Shown piece by piece: positions 25,746 through 34,252 of a stretch of 64,000 nucleotides of DNA. The stretch is taken from assembly GCA_020847975.1 (NCBI GenBank), contig JADLBD010000012.1, positions 88,615 to 152,614 of the forward strand. Direction: 5' to 3'. The notes beneath the pieces are model-generated. The model ran no database searches and had not been told where the DNA came from. It saw nothing but the letters and a program-made list of their open reading frames with translations. Each line of letters starts with the position of its first letter. Position 1 is the first letter of the stretch. Source of the stretch: Bryobacterales bacterium. Its GTDB lineage: Bacteria > Acidobacteriota > Terriglobia > Bryobacterales > Bryobacteraceae. The position numbers and the translations under genes are program-made.

Positions 25746-26471
25746 ATGGCCGCCGCACTCAACGTCCTCCAACAGCAGGTGATTGCCTGTACTCGCTGCC
25801 CGCGCCTGCGAGCCTACTGTCTCGAAGTGGCGCGAAAGAAGCGCCGCGCCTATCTCGACTGGGAGTACTGGGGAAAACCCGTGCCCGCCTTCGGCGACCC
25901 GGAGGCGCGTGTTCTCATCGTCGGCCTGGCTCCGGCGGCCCACGGCGCGAACCGGACGGGGCGCATGTTCACGGGCGACGCATCGGGCGACTTCCTCTAC
26001 CGCGTGCTGCACGGAACGGGGTTCGCCTCACAGGCGGAGAGCCGTTCGCGGGACGATGGATTGACGCTGCGCGATGTCTGGATCACCGCCTCGGCCCGCT
26101 GCGCGCCGCCGGACAATAAGCCTACGCGCGAGGAACTGGCCAATTGCCGCCCGTATCTCGAGGGAGAGATCGGCCTTCTCGCCGGCGTGCGTGTGGTGGT
26201 GGCGCTGGGACGTATCGCGTTCGACACCTATCTGTCGATCCTTCAGGATCATGGGCGGATTGCACGCAAGTCCGGTTTCGCCTTCGGCCATGGAGTGGAG
26301 CACGAAATGGGTGACGGCCTGCCCACGCTGATTGCTTCCTACCATCCGAGCCGGCAGAACACCTCCACGGGACGGCTGACGGAAGCGATGCTGCGGGACG
26401 TGTTCACGCGTACTCGGGATCTGCTTGCGGATCGTAGTCCACGTTCACGACGTACGTCCTCTCGAGGGTAG
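25746..26471 (+). CDS. Uracil-DNA glycosylase, family 5 (UdgB)
   Basis: The 241-residue protein has iron-sulfur cluster cysteines C15, C18 and C25 (ACTRCPRLRAYC), with two more in SARCAPPDNKP and LANCRPYL. The active-site motif GLAPAAHGANRTGRMFTGD is that of family 5 (UDGb), and the second motif SYHPSRQNTSTGRL near residue 195 also fits. These enzymes remove uracil and other deaminated bases. The C-terminus is basic and its last 68 bases overlap the convergent gene at 26404, so the end may not be fully structured. Family 5 enzymes are common in Acidobacteria and thermophiles. Confidence 0.9.
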   Translation: MAAALNVLQQQVIACTRCPRLRAYCLEVARKKRRAYLDWEYWGKPVPAFGDPEARVLIVGLAPAAHGANRTGRMFTGDASGDFLYRVLHGTGFASQAESRSRDDGLTLRDVWITASARCAPPDNKPTREELANCRPYLEGEIGLLAGVRVVVALGRIAFDTYLSILQDHGRIARKSGFAFGHGVEHEMGDGLPTLIASYHPSRQNTSTGRLTEAMLRDVFTRTRDLLADRSPRSRRTSSRG

Positions 26472-26940
26472 CCCAGAGGCTGGTCATCCGATATTCGGCA
26501 TCGGAGAGATTGGGCAGAAAGATCTGCTCGGCGCCGCCGTTCCAGACCACGTGCTTCATGCGTGCGAAGCTCTCTTTCTGCTCGCGCGCCGGGCCCACCC
26601 ACCCATACACCGGTTGCGTCAGGCGGATCTGAATGATGTGACGCATCCCGGCGCTCCAGGTCATCTTCACCGCCAGATGGTCCCGCGCGATCTTGAGAAA
26701 CTTCACGCGGTCTCCTCCAGCCTCCGCCAGGAGGGCTGTATAGACCGCCTCGCTCATCCACCACACGCCGCGGAATGGATGGCAATCGAGCAGCGTCGCC
26801 ATGCGGAACAGACGCTGGCCCGGATCGAGCAGCGTCTTTCTCGGCTTGCCGTGAAAGGCCTTGGCCATGGAACTCAGCCCGTTTTGAAACAGGAGGCGCC
26901 GGAAAAGCTGCTCATCCTTCAAGTCTTCGTTCAGGATCAT
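26404..26940 (-). CDS. Hypothetical protein (178 residues)
   Basis: The 178-residue protein has GGGGAG nine bases upstream of the ATG. It has regular helix and strand alternation (FRRLLFQNGLSSMAKAFHG, TLLDCHPFRGVWWMSEAVY, KFLKIARDHLAVKMTW) and no signal peptide or membrane span. I do not recognise the family; aromatic residues around WW and HPFRGV suggest a folded cytoplasmic protein. It lies 45 bases after the subtilase gene on the same strand, and its 3' end overlaps the convergent UdgB gene by 68 bases, which makes both ends real only if both genes are expressed. No function is proposed. Confidence 0.55.
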   Translation of the reverse strand: MILNEDLKDEQLFRRLLFQNGLSSMAKAFHGKPRKTLLDPGQRLFRMATLLDCHPFRGVWWMSEAVYTALLAEAGGDRVKFLKIARDHLAVKMTWSAGMRHIIQIRLTQPVYGWVGPAREQKESFARMKHVVWNGGAEQIFLPNLSDAEYRMTSLWATLERTYVVNVDYDPQADPEYA

Positions 26941-26985
26941 TGACCACTCCCCTGCCCTGAACGCGGAATCCCGCCCCCGAACCCG

Positions 26986-29400
26986 TCACTGTGCGGTGAT
27001 GGAGACGTCTCTGGTCAGATTGCCGATCGTCACACGGTAGACGTTCGGACCAGCCGTGGGCCCCAGCACCACATCCACGCTGAACACCCCCGGAATCTGC
27101 GCGTCAGCGGAGGCAATGGTGCGGACACTTCCCCCGCCGGAGACCACGGAGACATCCGGAACCAGGTTCGGCATCGCAACGCCGGAAACATCGGTAATGC
27201 GGAAGTCGAATGCGTCCTGAATCAATCTTCCCCGCCTGCCTGTATCCGTCGTCGAGAGGATCGTGATGTGCGCCGGGACATCCGATGTGACGGCGTACCA
27301 GTAGGGCGCCCTGACCACGGCTCCGGTGGAAGCCGCGGTGATGGTGACGAAACCTTCGTAAGTGCCGGGCGTCATGCCCGTGGCGTTCCACAGGAGCGGG
27401 ACGTCCACGGAAGCGCCGGAGTCGAGATCCACGCTTTGGGCGCCGGGAGAGGGCGCTGAATCACCCAGCGAAGGCGCCACGGCGATGGCGAATGTGTCCT
27501 TCTTTCCGCTGAGGTTCGTCACGGTAACCGTCTTCGAGAATTGAATATCCGCCCCGCCGGCCCCGAAGCTGACCGTCGCGGGAACCGCGCTCGCCGGAGA
27601 GTTCAATGCCGCCAACGCATCCAGCACGCCTGCGCCGCCCTGCTGAATGGTAGCTGACCCTCCCGAAGTGGTTTGCACTGTAGCTGCGGTGTTGATGAGC
27701 AGGGAGCGATACTGATTCACCGTCAACCCGGGCCGTGCGCCCTTGAGCAGCGCAGCGGCGCCGGCGATCAGGGGAGTGGAAAAGCTGGTCCCATCCACGA
27801 GAATGTAGCCGCTCGGGTCATACATGTCCCCTTTCTGGTCAAAGCTCTGAGTAGCCACGTAAATGCTCTCGCCCACGGCGCTGATCTCGGGCTTGATCAA
27901 TCCGGAAACGCTCGGCCCGGCGGCCGAGAAATCCGCCAGCCGGTTCGGCGGGATCGGAACGGCGCTTAACGTGAAGTGAATGGTGGCCACAACATCCTGC
28001 GAGGCCAGCGCATTCCTGATGCTGACGCCATCCTGGTTGGAGATCATTTCCGCGGGCAGCGTCGCCGCGCCCACAGCCATGGGAATAGGGCTCGGGGAAC
28101 TCTCCGCGGCATACACTATGGCCGCAATCGCGCCCGCTGCCTGCGCGTTGGCCAGCTTTGCCTCGAACGTGCACGTACCTCGCAGGATGAGCGCAATCTT
28201 CCCGGTTAGGCTGGAAGCGGGGAGTGGAGAGCAGGCAAGACCATTCTGGTCCAGGGCGGACACGTCCGCCATAGAACCAGTCACCGGGGCTCCTGGAGCG
28301 GCGCCGTCGCCGTTGATCGCTGTGAACAAGCCGAGCCCCGGCACATCCAGGCCAGAAGCAAACGTGCGGTCGTTGGTGGAGGCGCCGGCGCTGATGGCGG
28401 AGGGCGCCGTCGCCGGCGAGGAGATGGTGTTCAAGTCCGGGCCATTATTGCCGGCGGCCACCACCACAATCACTCCTGCCTGCGTGATCCGCTCCACGGC
28501 GGCCACATCTAAGTCATCCGCCAGCCGCGGAGCGAAATCGTCGCCGAAACTCAGGCTGATGATATCCATGCCATCCGCCACCGCATCATCGAGCGCTTTC
28601 AGAATCGCATCGTCGGAGGCGCTGTCGTTGAACCCTGGCGTCCCGAACACCTTGTAATTGCCGAGCCACGCCTTGGGAGCGATCCCCGTGATGGTTGCCA
28701 GCGGCCCCGCATTGCGCACTCCGGCGGCAACCATGGCCAGCGCAGTTCCATGCCCCACGCGGTCGCGAGCCGAAAGGTCCGGATCGCGGCTTGGCAGCAG
28801 GTCCACGTAACTCCGCGCCACAATCACCTTGCTGTTGGTGAAGACGGCGTCAGTATCCACGTTGGTCTTGGGGAACCCGGCCGGCATCGTCAGCGACGTA
28901 TCGTTGAATCCGGGATGCCCTACATCGATACCCGTATCCACAATGGCAACCTTGACGCCCTTGCCGGCGTTGGCGTCTCCAATCTGGTTCCACGCATCGG
29001 CTACTTTGTGGACGATTACCGCCCGGTCCAGGAGCAGGTGCATCAGACGCACCTGCTGAACCCGCTTCACACCCGGCAGCGCAGCCAGTTGCGCGGCATC
29101 CGCATCGGGTATCTGCACAAACATTGCGTTCGCCACCGTATCCACGGAACCGAGCACCTTCGCAGTGCGCTGCTCAATTCGGGCGCGCATCTGCTGCTGC
29201 TGGTTCCGAACCCGGGTACGCTGCGAAATCGCCGCGGCGCTGCGCATGCCGGTTTTCCCCGCCGATTTGGCCACCTGCTCGGAAACCGGCTCCGTGGTGA
29301 GTTCGACAATGTAGCGGCCGGGAACACGCTGCGCGCTGACCAGCGGCGCGAGGATGAACACCATGGCTGACAGACCGGTCAGCCGGACGAGCTTTTTCAT
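26986..29400 (-). CDS. Secreted subtilisin-like (S8) serine protease with PA domain
   Basis: The protein is about 804 residues from the ATG at 29400, which follows GGAGGTTTGC; the longer version from 29508 lacks a ribosome binding site. It starts with a signal peptide (MKKLVRLTGLSAMVFILAP). Residues about 25-110 look like an inhibitor-type prodomain. The catalytic triad is visible: Asp in VAIVDTGIDVGHPGF (about 150), His in GHGTALAMVAAG (about 212) and Ser in GTSFSTPLIAGAAALL (about 534). A PA (protease-associated) domain is inserted between His and Ser (about 385-500). Beta-sandwich domains of about 220 residues follow at the C-terminus. A periplasmic or exported endopeptidase for nutrient acquisition is likely. 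Confidence 0.9.
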   Translation of the reverse strand: MKKLVRLTGLSAMVFILAPLVSAQRVPGRYIVELTTEPVSEQVAKSAGKTGMRSAAAISQRTRVRNQQQQMRARIEQRTAKVLGSVDTVANAMFVQIPDADAAQLAALPGVKRVQQVRLMHLLLDRAVIVHKVADAWNQIGDANAGKGVKVAIVDTGIDVGHPGFNDTSLTMPAGFPKTNVDTDAVFTNSKVIVARSYVDLLPSRDPDLSARDRVGHGTALAMVAAGVRNAGPLATITGIAPKAWLGNYKVFGTPGFNDSASDDAILKALDDAVADGMDIISLSFGDDFAPRLADDLDVAAVERITQAGVIVVVAAGNNGPDLNTISSPATAPSAISAGASTNDRTFASGLDVPGLGLFTAINGDGAAPGAPVTGSMADVSALDQNGLACSPLPASSLTGKIALILRGTCTFEAKLANAQAAGAIAAIVYAAESSPSPIPMAVGAATLPAEMISNQDGVSIRNALASQDVVATIHFTLSAVPIPPNRLADFSAAGPSVSGLIKPEISAVGESIYVATQSFDQKGDMYDPSGYILVDGTSFSTPLIAGAAALLKGARPGLTVNQYRSLLINTAATVQTTSGGSATIQQGGAGVLDALAALNSPASAVPATVSFGAGGADIQFSKTVTVTNLSGKKDTFAIAVAPSLGDSAPSPGAQSVDLDSGASVDVPLLWNATGMTPGTYEGFVTITAASTGAVVRAPYWYAVTSDVPAHITILSTTDTGRRGRLIQDAFDFRITDVSGVAMPNLVPDVSVVSGGGSVRTIASADAQIPGVFSVDVVLGPTAGPNVYRVTIGNLTRDVSITAQ

Positions 29401-29526
29401 GCAAACCTCCAGAAAGGCGCACACGGAACATCGGCACGCCCGCGGCGTACTCGGTTCTGTGTGTCGGGAAACTCCTCCACCTAATTTTTCAACGCGTCCC
29501 GTAATCATCCCGTTTGTAAAAATTTG

Positions 29527-30603
29527 TTAAGGGACGCCCGCCGGCTGCTGTTGCGTGGCGCAGTTTAACGTCCCCAACCCAAGCACTAAATCTCCACTGA
29601 ACACAGGCACAATTTCGCGGTCCGGAAACACGCGCGCCAGCACTTCGAGCGCAATGCGGTCGGCTGGATCGTTGAACACGGGCGCCAGCACCAATCCGTT
29701 GGCGATATAGAAGTTCGCGTAGCTTGCGGGCAGTCTCTGGCCCGCGAAAATCACCGGGCGCGGCATGGGCAGTTTCACCACTTCGAGCGGCTTGCCGTCC
29801 TGATCGGACATCTTTCGCAGCAAACGGAAATTCTCTGCGAGTGCGGAATAATTCGCCTCCTCTTTGTCTGCTTCCGAGACGATCACCACCGTCCGGGGTC
29901 CAACGAATCGGGCCAGATCATCCACGTGTCCGTGGGTATCGTCGCCTGCAATTCCATTCCTGAGCCAGAGCACGTGGTTGACCCCAAGGTAGTCCGCGAA
30001 CAGCCGCTCCAATTCCTCGCGGGACATCCCCGGATTGCGCGCCTGGACGGGGCTAAGCAGGCACTCTTCCGTGGTGAGCAGCGCGCCGCGGCCATTCACA
30101 TCGATGCTGCCGCCCTCGAGCACGACATGACGTTTTCCCGCCATGGGCTTGAAATAGGGCAACTTCATCCGCACGCGCAGCCGCGCCGGGATGACGCTGT
30201 CGTGCTTGTGGTTCGCATATTTCGCCCAGCCATTGAAGCGCCAGTGAGTCATCGCAACCTGTCCGTCCTCGCGCCGCACGAAGATGGGGCAATAGTCCCT
30301 TGTCCAACTTCTATCGGTGGGCAGGTGGAAAAACTCCACTCGCTCCATACGGGCTCCGCATTTGTCGAGAACCCCGCGCGCAGATCGCTCGGCTCGTTCA
30401 TCGCCGATCAGAATGCGCACCTTTTCGACACGCGAAAGATAGCGCACCATCTCCCCGTACACCCAAGGTATGGGCGCGAACTTGCCCGGCCAGTCCGAGC
30501 GCTCGTGAGGCCAGGCAATCCACGTCGCTTCATGCGGTTCCCACTCGGCCGGCATCCGGTAGCCGAGCGCCGCCGGAGTCTTCTCTGCCACTACTTGCTC
30601 CAC
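29527..30603 (-). CDS. aguA: Agmatine deiminase
   Basis: The 358-residue protein has the beta/alpha propeller fold of guanidine-group modifying enzymes: MPAEWEPHEATWIAWPHERSDW at the start, EGGSIDVNGRG and GDDTHGHVDDLARFV in the middle, and the catalytic Cys348 in LNCATQQQPAG at the end. It converts agmatine to N-carbamoylputrescine. The upstream gene AguB hydrolyses this product to putrescine; the genes overlap by 13 bases on the same strand. Together they form the arginine-decarboxylase-independent step of polyamine synthesis. The start at 30603 is within the aguB coding region, and a slightly later start would also fit. Confidence 0.93.
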   Translation of the reverse strand: MEQVVAEKTPAALGYRMPAEWEPHEATWIAWPHERSDWPGKFAPIPWVYGEMVRYLSRVEKVRILIGDERAERSARGVLDKCGARMERVEFFHLPTDRSWTRDYCPIFVRREDGQVAMTHWRFNGWAKYANHKHDSVIPARLRVRMKLPYFKPMAGKRHVVLEGGSIDVNGRGALLTTEECLLSPVQARNPGMSREELERLFADYLGVNHVLWLRNGIAGDDTHGHVDDLARFVGPRTVVIVSEADKEEANYSALAENFRLLRKMSDQDGKPLEVVKLPMPRPVIFAGQRLPASYANFYIANGLVLAPVFNDPADRIALEVLARVFPDREIVPVFSGDLVLGLGTLNCATQQQPAGVP

Positions 30604-31484
30604 CGCTGGAGCACCGGTCCGTAGGCATCAATGCGGCGGTCGCGGAAGAACGGCCAGTTGCGCCGTACCTCCTCGCAGCGCCGCGGATCGATCCCGGCAA
30701 TCAGAATCTCTTCCTGATCCACGGAGGCCTCGGCAATCACCTGGCCGAAGGGGTCGGCGACAAAGGAGGAGCCCCAGAATTCGATGCCGGCGTCCGCTGG
30801 GCCCTTCTCGAAACCGACACGGTTCACCGCCGCCACGTAGACTCCATTTGCAATCGCGTGAGCGCGCTGGATGGTGCGCCAGGCATCACGCTGGGCTGCT
30901 CCGAACTCCGCCTTCTCATGCGGATGCCACCCGATGGCCGTCGGATAGAACAGCACGCTCGCCCCCAGCATCGCCGTCGCCCGCGCCCCCTCCGGATACC
31001 ACTGGTCCCAGCAGACCTGGACGCCGATGCGGCCGTAACGGGTGTCGAAATTCAGAAACCCCAGATCGCCGGGAGTGAAGTAAAACTTTTCATAGTAGGA
31101 AGGGTCATCAGGGATGTGCATCTTCCGGTAGATGCCCTGTAATTCGCCATCCGCGCCGATCACGGCAGCCGTATTGTGGTAGAGTCCCGGGGCGCGCTTC
31201 TCGAACAGCGAGGCCACTACCACCACTCCCAATTGTTTTGCCAGCTTTCCCAACCGCGCCGTGGCCGGTCCCGGAACGGGTTCCGCAAGATCAAACAGCG
31301 CCGCGTCCTCGACGCGGCAGAAATACTGGGACCGGAACAGTTCCTGAAGGCAGATGACTTGCGCGGACCGCGAGGCTGCCTCCCGGACTCGTTCTTCCGC
31401 TTTTTCCAGGTTTTCTTCCGGGTTGGCGGAGCAGGACATCTGCACCAAACCAACCCGAAACTTCTGTTCCTCGGTGGACGGCAT
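30591..31484 (-). CDS. aguB: N-carbamoylputrescine amidohydrolase
   Basis: The 297-residue nitrilase-superfamily protein has the catalytic Glu48 (ICLQELFRSQYF), Lys121 (IYRKMHIPDD) and Cys158 (GVQVCWDQWYPEGAR) in the correct order. The sequences SQYFC and NRVGFEKG are close to N-carbamoylputrescine amidase (AguB). It forms a unit with aguA, which starts 13 bases before its stop. The start at 31484 has GGGAG six to nine bases ahead of it; the open frame extends upstream to 31784 without homology and was rejected. Confidence 0.92.
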   Translation of the reverse strand: MPSTEEQKFRVGLVQMSCSANPEENLEKAEERVREAASRSAQVICLQELFRSQYFCRVEDAALFDLAEPVPGPATARLGKLAKQLGVVVVASLFEKRAPGLYHNTAAVIGADGELQGIYRKMHIPDDPSYYEKFYFTPGDLGFLNFDTRYGRIGVQVCWDQWYPEGARATAMLGASVLFYPTAIGWHPHEKAEFGAAQRDAWRTIQRAHAIANGVYVAAVNRVGFEKGPADAGIEFWGSSFVADPFGQVIAEASVDQEEILIAGIDPRRCEEVRRNWPFFRDRRIDAYGPVLQRWSK

Positions 31485-31506
31485 AAACTCCCATTTTAGC
31501 CGTCTC

Positions 31507-32292
31507 TTATCCGGGGCCGAGCTTCTCCAATTGCAGGGAAATGGTGCCCACGGGGAACCCGAGGCGGACACGCACCTGCACCAGCAGTTTGCGGTCGTCG
31601 TCCGAGAGCCAGAGAAAGAGCCTGCCCTTGCGCTTGTAGAGCACATCGTTGAAGAGATTCGCTTCGTAGCGCACGGTGTCGAAGGCCCCCGCCGGAGTGG
31701 TGATCTTCTCTTTCTCCTGCGCCTCGATCCTGGCGGAAACAACGCGCTTGCCGTCGGTGACGGGCAGTTGCACCGATTGGCCAACCGGCAGTTTCATGGC
31801 GCGCAAACGATTCAGGGCCGCCACGACGTCATGCACGCAATCGGGTATGTCGAGTTCCTTTTGCAGGGCGATGGAGTTCTTCACCAGGTCGCGCTCGAGG
31901 TAGCTGAGTTTCTTCGTGTTCCGGTGATAGATGACGGAGGTTTCGCGCCTCCGGCTCCCCTCCTCGGCCTTCATGTAGGTGGCATCCGCACAGAACCCGG
32001 AATCGTAGAAGGTGCGGTAAGCGTCGTTCACGCGGTAGAGTTTCGATACCAGGCCAACCGATTCCAGATGCAAGTCCGATTGCCAGGATCCTCCCGGCTG
32101 AGGAGTGCGCGTAAGCGTTGCCGTGCCGGCGCGGACCAGGCGCCATTCCACGCTCAGTTGGAGGGACTCGACGGGCTTCGCCTGCCCGTACATCTCAGGC
32201 TGGGGATGCGAAGGCGCCTGACCTTGCGCAGGCCCCAACAGAGCGGCGCAGGCCAGCCACAGGATCCAGCGATGGTTGCCGGGGCGTGTCAT
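31507..32292 (-). CDS. DUF3108 domain protein, exported
   Basis: The protein is 261 residues from the ATG at 32292. This choice gives a signal peptide (MTRPGNHRWILWLACAALLG then QGQAP) instead of the unstructured extension to 32481. The body is a beta-rich DUF3108 domain: SLQLSVEWRLVRAGTATLT, SRRRETSVIYHRNTKKLSYL and GRLFLWLSDDDRKLLVQVRV. Members are periplasmic proteins of unknown function, commonly linked to the envelope. The gene ends 22 bases before the start of aguB and is on the same strand, so they may be co-transcribed, but a functional link is not evident. Confidence 0.7.
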   Translation of the reverse strand: MTRPGNHRWILWLACAALLGPAQGQAPSHPQPEMYGQAKPVESLQLSVEWRLVRAGTATLTRTPQPGGSWQSDLHLESVGLVSKLYRVNDAYRTFYDSGFCADATYMKAEEGSRRRETSVIYHRNTKKLSYLERDLVKNSIALQKELDIPDCVHDVVAALNRLRAMKLPVGQSVQLPVTDGKRVVSARIEAQEKEKITTPAGAFDTVRYEANLFNDVLYKRKGRLFLWLSDDDRKLLVQVRVRLGFPVGTISLQLEKLGPG

Positions 32293-32486
32293 GAACTCAT
32301 TGAGTTTGGCAGACCAGACGCGGCATTGGCAACCTTGTCTCTCCTTCTCCAGAAGCCCCAGTCCACCGAAATCCGCGCCTACGGTTAGGGTAGACGCGCC
32401 GCACTCCGCTCGCGTTTCGCCGCCTGCCAATAGCCATTCACCGGAGCGTGCTAGTTTAATAAGGAGCAAAGGAAACCCCACACTCC

Positions 32487-33284
32487 ATGCGCCGCATCGC
32501 CTGGCTCACCGATCCTCACCTGAGCTATGTTCCGCCTCAAACCTCATCGGAATTTCTCGAGTCGCTGAACGACCTCCCCGTCGATGCCATCTTTCTCGGA
32601 GGAGACATCAGCGAGGCCTCGCGCCTGCTGCTGGATCTATCCGAGCTTTCCGCCCGTGTTCACAAACCGGTTTACTTCGTCCTAGGCAGCCACGACTACT
32701 ATCGCAGTTCCATCGCCTCGGTCCGTTTTCAAACGGCGCAACTGTGCGCGCGGATGCCGAACCTCACATGGCTCAACCAGGCGGGAGTAGTGGAACTGAC
32801 GCCGCAAACCGCGCTGGTGGGCCATGACGGCTGGGGGGATGGGCTTCTGGGATCCATCGAGGAAGCGGTCCCGATGAACGATGAGTTGCAGATCGAAGAG
32901 TTGACCTCGTTTGACCGGCACACGCTCTTTGCCAAACTCAATGAGCTTGGCAGGGAGGCAGCGAGCCATCTGCACCGGACCCTTTCCACCGCCGTCGAGA
33001 ACTATCCGAACATCTGTCTGCTCACACACGTGCCGCCGTTCCGCGAGGCGTGCTGGTTCGAGGGTGCGATTGCCTCGGACGGCATACTGGCGCGCGCCGT
33101 CTGCGCCGCCGCCGGCACGGCGATCCAGCAGGTGATGAAAGACCATCCGGAACGCCAACTCACCGTGCTTTGCGGCCACACGCATAGCCCGGGCTTCGCC
33201 CAGGTTCTACCGAACATACAGGTATGGACGGGAGCGGCGCAGTATGGCCAGCCCCGCGTACAGCGGCTGTTCTGGGTGCCCTGA
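32487..33284 (+). CDS. Metallophosphoesterase
   Basis: The 265-residue protein shows calcineurin-like motifs: TDPHLSYV (Asp9 and His11), FLGGDISEA (about 38-42), LGSHDYYR (a variant of the GNHD motif with Ser for Asn, about 67-71), LTHVPPF and CGHTHSPG near the C-terminus. These bind the two metal ions. No signal peptide is present, so it acts in the cytoplasm; the substrate is unknown. It is followed after eight bases by the beta-lactamase-like gene on the same strand. Confidence 0.88.
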   Translation: MRRIAWLTDPHLSYVPPQTSSEFLESLNDLPVDAIFLGGDISEASRLLLDLSELSARVHKPVYFVLGSHDYYRSSIASVRFQTAQLCARMPNLTWLNQAGVVELTPQTALVGHDGWGDGLLGSIEEAVPMNDELQIEELTSFDRHTLFAKLNELGREAASHLHRTLSTAVENYPNICLLTHVPPFREACWFEGAIASDGILARAVCAAAGTAIQQVMKDHPERQLTVLCGHTHSPGFAQVLPNIQVWTGAAQYGQPRVQRLFWVP

Positions 33285-33292
33285 CATTTGCC

Positions 33293-34201
33293 ATGTATTT
33301 TGTTTTATTGCTATTGACGGCCGCGGCTGTGCTTCCCGCACAGCCGGCCAAAGCTCCCGGGGGTTTCGAGGAGCGCATCGCGAACGCGATCGCGCAGGCT
33401 CCAGGCACGGTCAGCCTGTTTGCGAAGAACCTCGACACGGGGCAGAGTTATGGAGTGCGCGCGGACGACAAAGTGCGCACTGCCAGTACCATCAAACTCC
33501 CCATCATGGTTGCCGTGTTTGGGGAGGTGCAGGCGGGCCGGGTCCACTGGACGGACGAAACCACTCTGCGCGAGCAGGACAAGATCTCCGGCTCCGGAAT
33601 CCTGCGCGAGTTCTCCCCAGGCGACAAAATACCGCTCATCGATTTAGTCCACCTGATGATCGTTGTCAGCGACAACACAGCCACCAACCTGGTGTTGGAC
33701 CACGTCTCCGCGGACACCGTGAACCGCTACATGGATCAATACGGCCTGCCGAACACGCGCTGCCTGCGAAAGATTCTCGGGGATCGCAATCAACTCAAGC
33801 CGGCCGCGAGCGGCTTCAGCCAGGCAGGCGGACTCGAGCGAAACAAGCGCTACGGAATTGGCGTCTCCACGCCGCGGGAGATGGTTATGCTGCTTGAAAA
33901 GATCGAGCGAGGCCAGGCAGTCAGCCCTGCCGCTTCGAAGGAGATGATCGCGATTCTCAAACGGCAGCATTACACCGAGGGTATTGGACGCCGCCTTGGC
34001 GATATGCCGGTCGCCTCCAAATCCGGCGCCCTGGATGCGCTGCGAAGCGACGTGGGTATAGTCTACTCGAAGCACGGCCGTATCGCGATGGCCATCACTG
34101 TCGATGGCATGAAGAAGGTGGATTGGTCCCCCGACAACCCGGGGCATCTCACCATATCCGAGATTGCCGGCATCCTGCTCGAGGGGCTCGCCACGCCGTA
34201 G
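33293..34201 (+). CDS. Serine beta-lactamase-like (class A fold) exported protein
   Basis: From the ATG at 33293 the protein is 302 residues and begins with a signal peptide (MYFVLLLLTAAAVLPAQPAK). The longer frame from 33224 lacks a ribosome binding site and overlaps the previous gene. Motifs of the class A fold are present: Ser65-Thr-Ile-Lys68 (ASTIKLP), Ser126-Asp-Asn128 (VVSDNTATN) and Lys243-Ser-Gly245 (SKSGALDAL). The omega loop region does not show the usual Glu166-x-x-Leu-Asn motif; LPNTRCLRKILGDRNQLKP is there instead. The deacylating Glu may therefore be missing or replaced, so a penicillin-binding protein-like transpeptidase or esterase is possible. It is not a confirmed resistance gene. 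Confidence 0.8.
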   Translation: MYFVLLLLTAAAVLPAQPAKAPGGFEERIANAIAQAPGTVSLFAKNLDTGQSYGVRADDKVRTASTIKLPIMVAVFGEVQAGRVHWTDETTLREQDKISGSGILREFSPGDKIPLIDLVHLMIVVSDNTATNLVLDHVSADTVNRYMDQYGLPNTRCLRKILGDRNQLKPAASGFSQAGGLERNKRYGIGVSTPREMVMLLEKIERGQAVSPAASKEMIAILKRQHYTEGIGRRLGDMPVASKSGALDALRSDVGIVYSKHGRIAMAITVDGMKKVDWSPDNPGHLTISEIAGILLEGLATP

Positions 34202-34252
34202 AAATTCATCACTTCGGCGGAACCATTCCGCGAACGTCTCGTATATACGGCT

